Source of the DNA: QQUD01 sp039029915
Lineage (GTDB): Bacteria > Chloroflexota > Anaerolineae > Promineifilales > Promineifilaceae
DNA: 13,472 nucleotides
Reading direction: 5' to 3'
Assembly (NCBI GenBank): GCA_039029915.1
Contig: JBCCFD010000199.1
Location: forward strand, 1-13,472
Position numbers and translations under genes: made by a program. Of this stretch, positions 11,326 to 13,472 are shown one piece after another; position 1 is the first letter of the stretch; each line of letters starts with the position of its first letter. The notes under the pieces were generated by a model that ran no database searches, had not been told where the DNA came from, and saw nothing but the letters and a program-made list of their open reading frames with translations.

Positions 11326-13472
11326 TTATTTTTTATTAAACGCTAGCGTTACATCTTGATCACCGATTTTGATGGATTCTTGATGGAATGGGTCTTCGAG
11401 AGAAACGGCCGTAACCGACTCCGACAAAGTTTCCTCTGAGATATAGCCACCAAAATTAGCGAATGCGGCCGCGACATCGCCTGTTGCGCTGTAAGCCAGT
11501 TCAATCCGGTCAGAGATTTCTAAACCAGACTCTTTGCGCATGTTATTGACGTGCCGTACGACATCGCGCGCGAACCCTTCCTGAAGCAACTCAGGAGTTA
11601 AGTTGATGTCAACTGCCACAGTGACACCTTTCTCACTAGCAACCGCTGAATCCCCTTTTGACTCAGTCTGAACGAGCACATCATCTTGGGTTAGCGTGAT
11701 GGAGTTGCCCTCCACCTCAATGGTTAATCCTTCGCCTGACTGCAGCTGGCGGGCTGCCTCAGACGCATCAAGGGCGTCGAGCGCTTTCTTGACCAGCGGG
11801 AACTGCTTACCAAACTTGGGGCCAAGGACACGATTGTTAGGCAGGAGCTTGTAACTCACCAACTCACCTACCTCTGAGACGATTTCGATGCTTTTGACGT
11901 TCATCTCTTCAGCCAGCACGTGAGCCAGCTCTTCTAAGTCAGCTTCTTGCTGCTGGCTACCAACATTGACTCGGGCTGTGGCCAGCGGTTGGCGCAGCTT
12001 GATGTCCATCGAGCTGCGGGCCGCCCGACCCAAACTCGCCGTGGTGATGGCGAGACGCATCTTGTCCAGCAATTCACGATTTAGCCCATCCGCATCTGCA
12101 TCTGGGTAAAGCGTATGGTGGATACTCGCTGGTGAGCCATCATCCAGTGAAGCCACTAGATTTTGATAGATCGCCTCAGTTGCAAACGGCATAAAAGGGG
12201 CCATTAGACGTGAAAAACGAACCAGCACTTGGTAGAGCGTCATGTAAGCCGCATCTTTATCGGTGTCTGCCTCGCTTTTCCAGAACCGTCGCCGCGATCG
12301 ACGTACGTACCAGTTTGACAGGTCGTCGAGCATCTCTTCGAGGATGCCGCACGCTTTTTCTGAATCGTATTTATCGAGCGCCGCGCGCACCTCAACGGCC
12401 GTTTCGTTGACCCGCTCCTTGATCCACTCATCCAACTGAGCGTGTGCTGGGATATTGGATGGACGATTGGCTACCATAGCGTCTACAGTTGGTGTCCAGT
12501 TATCCAAGATAGCGTAGTTGGTAAAGAAGGCATACACATTCCACAGCGGGATCAATACGCGACGGCGCACCTCATCACCCACATTGTAGCCAAACAGCAA
12601 ATTCTTCTCAGGATTGCAGCTTGCGTATAGCCAGCGCATTGTGTCTGCACCCATGATTTCAACCCCATCATCAAACCAGATGGCATTGCCCCAAGATTTA
12701 TGCATTTCTCGCCCGTCTTCAGCGTACAGCGTGCCGTAGCTGAAGAGGTTTTTAAACGGCCGTTTGTTTGTAAACGCAGCACTTTGAGCTAACAAGCTGT
12801 AGAACCAGTTGCGGAACTGACCGGGGAAGCTTTCACTGACCCAATCGGCAGGGAACCATTTTTCCCAATACGCCCGATCCGTGTTGTAACGTAGGGTAGA
12901 GTAGGGGACGATGCCTGCGTCTAGCCAGGGGTTTCCTACATCCTTAATGCGTGTGCCCACCAAGCCAGATTTTGGATGGCGGATTTTGACCGAGTCAATC
13001 CACGGTCGGTGGGGGCTGTGGCCTTTAAACGCTTCCCAGCCTTCAACGGCCAGTTCTTCCAGTTCTTCTGCTGAGCCAACAACCCAGACGGTGTCATCCT
13101 CAAATTCCCAGATGGGCAGAGCTAGACCATAAACCCTTTTCTTCGAGATCATCCAGTCACCCATGTTGTCAAGCCAATCTTGCTCACGGTCCTGACCCCA
13201 GCTTGGATACCAGGTGATGTCATCTACAATATCTTTGATCTTTTGACGCCAATCCATGTTGATATACCACTCATCTACTAAGCGGAAAACGAGCTCTTCA
13301 CCTGAGCGCCAGCAGTGGGGGTAAACGTGAGGATACTGCTCGACATGTACCAAAAAGCCACGCTCTTTAAGATCGTCGATGATTTCAGTTTTTGTATCGT
13401 AGCTACTCGCTAATCTGCCAGCTAGCCAGCCAAAGTCGGGTAGAAACTTCGCTTCGTCATCCAGTGGGGCTA
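11326..13472 (-). CDS. ileS: Isoleucyl-tRNA synthetase, C-terminal 714 residues (5' end outside window)
   Basis: The frame is open to the window edge; the visible part begins within the catalytic core after the editing insertion. 'YPHVYPHCWR' and 'DEWYINM' belong to the class I core, followed by 'DAGIVPYSTLRY' and the signature-loop region. The usual KMSKS reads 'EMHKS' (12694-12708) within 'DGREMHKSWGNAI'. The anticodon-binding helical domain contains 'DDLSNWYVRRSRRRFW', highly conserved in IleRS. The last 190 or so residues ('LRQPLATARV', 'NNRVLGPKFGKQFP') match the DUF5915-type extension of eukaryote-like type 2 IleRS, a form often linked to mupirocin tolerance. The enzyme charges tRNA-Ile with isoleucine in the cytoplasm. 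The gene ends with 'FNKK' and TAA at 11326. It has three ACGGCCGT copies (11405, 12395, 12756). Confidence 0.95.
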   Translation of the reverse strand, partial: APLDDEAKFLPDFGWLAGRLASSYDTKTEIIDDLKERGFLVHVEQYPHVYPHCWRSGEELVFRLVDEWYINMDWRQKIKDIVDDITWYPSWGQDREQDWLDNMGDWMISKKRVYGLALPIWEFEDDTVWVVGSAEELEELAVEGWEAFKGHSPHRPWIDSVKIRHPKSGLVGTRIKDVGNPWLDAGIVPYSTLRYNTDRAYWEKWFPADWVSESFPGQFRNWFYSLLAQSAAFTNKRPFKNLFSYGTLYAEDGREMHKSWGNAIWFDDGVEIMGADTMRWLYASCNPEKNLLFGYNVGDEVRRRVLIPLWNVYAFFTNYAILDNWTPTVDAMVANRPSNIPAHAQLDEWIKERVNETAVEVRAALDKYDSEKACGILEEMLDDLSNWYVRRSRRRFWKSEADTDKDAAYMTLYQVLVRFSRLMAPFMPFATEAIYQNLVASLDDGSPASIHHTLYPDADADGLNRELLDKMRLAITTASLGRAARSSMDIKLRQPLATARVNVGSQQQEADLEELAHVLAEEMNVKSIEIVSEVGELVSYKLLPNNRVLGPKFGKQFPLVKKALDALDASEAARQLQSGEGLTIEVEGNSITLTQDDVLVQTESKGDSAVASEKGVTVAVDINLTPELLQEGFARDVVRHVNNMRKESGLEISDRIELAYSATGDVAAAFANFGGYISEETLSESVTAVSLEDPFHQESIKIGDQDVTLAFNKK

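Larger units (their letters stand above)
778..12763. repeat. Highly iterated palindrome ACGGCCGT, 18 dispersed copies
   Basis: Exact copies begin at 778, 1467, 1750, 4900, 5046, 5885, 5974, 6818, 7004, 7417, 7553, 7697, 9039, 10335, 11023, 11405, 12395 and 12756. Chance would give about 0.2 copies in 13.5 kb. The base before is A (11), G (4) or T (3), never C; the base after is T (13) or A (5), never G or C. Seven copies extend to the 10-bp palindrome AACGGCCGTT. All lie in coding sequence: glycosyltransferase 3, sbcC 9, sbcD 1, kelch gene 2, ileS 3. Translated, they give Thr-Ala-Val in ten cases, Asn/Tyr-Gly-Arg in five and Arg-Pro in three, so every frame is used and the constraint is on DNA. 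The pattern parallels the HIP1 octamer of cyanobacteria, but the sequence differs. Confidence 0.9.

Noticed and set aside
11465..11472. GCGGCCGC (a NotI site) as a member of the iterated palindrome family
   Set aside because: It shares only the CGGCCG core with different outer bases and occurs once. I treat it as a chance site within ileS.
1..13472. tRNA, rRNA, phage or transposase genes
   Set aside because: I looked for tRNA-like foldable segments in the gaps and for integrase or transposase motifs in the translated frames and saw none.

Overview
The window looks like chromosomal DNA from an environmental bacterium, most plausibly a member of the Chloroflexota (Anaerolineae/Caldilineae-like). 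The hints are a CSLREA/choice-of-anchor-Q surface protein, a kelch/pre-peptidase-C-like secreted protein carrying a 'YLPLI' linker, a eukaryote-like (type 2) IleRS, TTG starts, and heptanucleotide repeats between genes. The taxonomic call is inference; no rRNA or other decisive marker is present.

Layout. 1-594 (+) is the 3' end of an AbgB-like M20 amidohydrolase gene, followed by a directional hairpin terminator. It converges with a minus-strand pair: a secreted beta-helix CSLREA protein (3382 to 1964) and, 59 bp downstream, a GT1-type glycosyltransferase (1904 to 645). A 698-bp A+T-rich divergent intergenic region (3383-4080) contains nested palindromes. Next to the plus-strand gene it also holds a run of hairpins that ends against the ribosome binding site of an orphan four-helix membrane protein (4081-4662). 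A palindromic element (4674-4744) separates that gene from a minus-strand series transcribed ileS (partial, 13472 to 11326), then a secreted kelch/PPC protein (11173 to 9173), then sbcD (9128 to 7878), then sbcC (7752 to 4753).

How the genes work together. SbcC and SbcD form the Rad50/Mre11-type nuclease that opens hairpins and processes double-strand ends. The kelch protein and the CSLREA protein are predicted to be exported and probably act at the surface. The glycosyltransferase, AbgB-like enzyme and IleRS are independent metabolic or housekeeping functions. (GGGATTR)n heptamer tracts lie in the ileS/kelch gap and the sbcD/sbcC gap.

The most striking signal is not a gene. The palindrome ACGGCCGT occurs 18 times (about 0.2 expected by chance), always inside coding sequence and in all three reading frames. 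It resembles the HIP1 iterated palindrome of cyanobacteria but has a different sequence. It is absent from about 3.1 kb (1758-4899), which covers the CSLREA gene, the divergent intergenic region and the orphan membrane-protein gene. That suggests this stretch has a different history from its surroundings.
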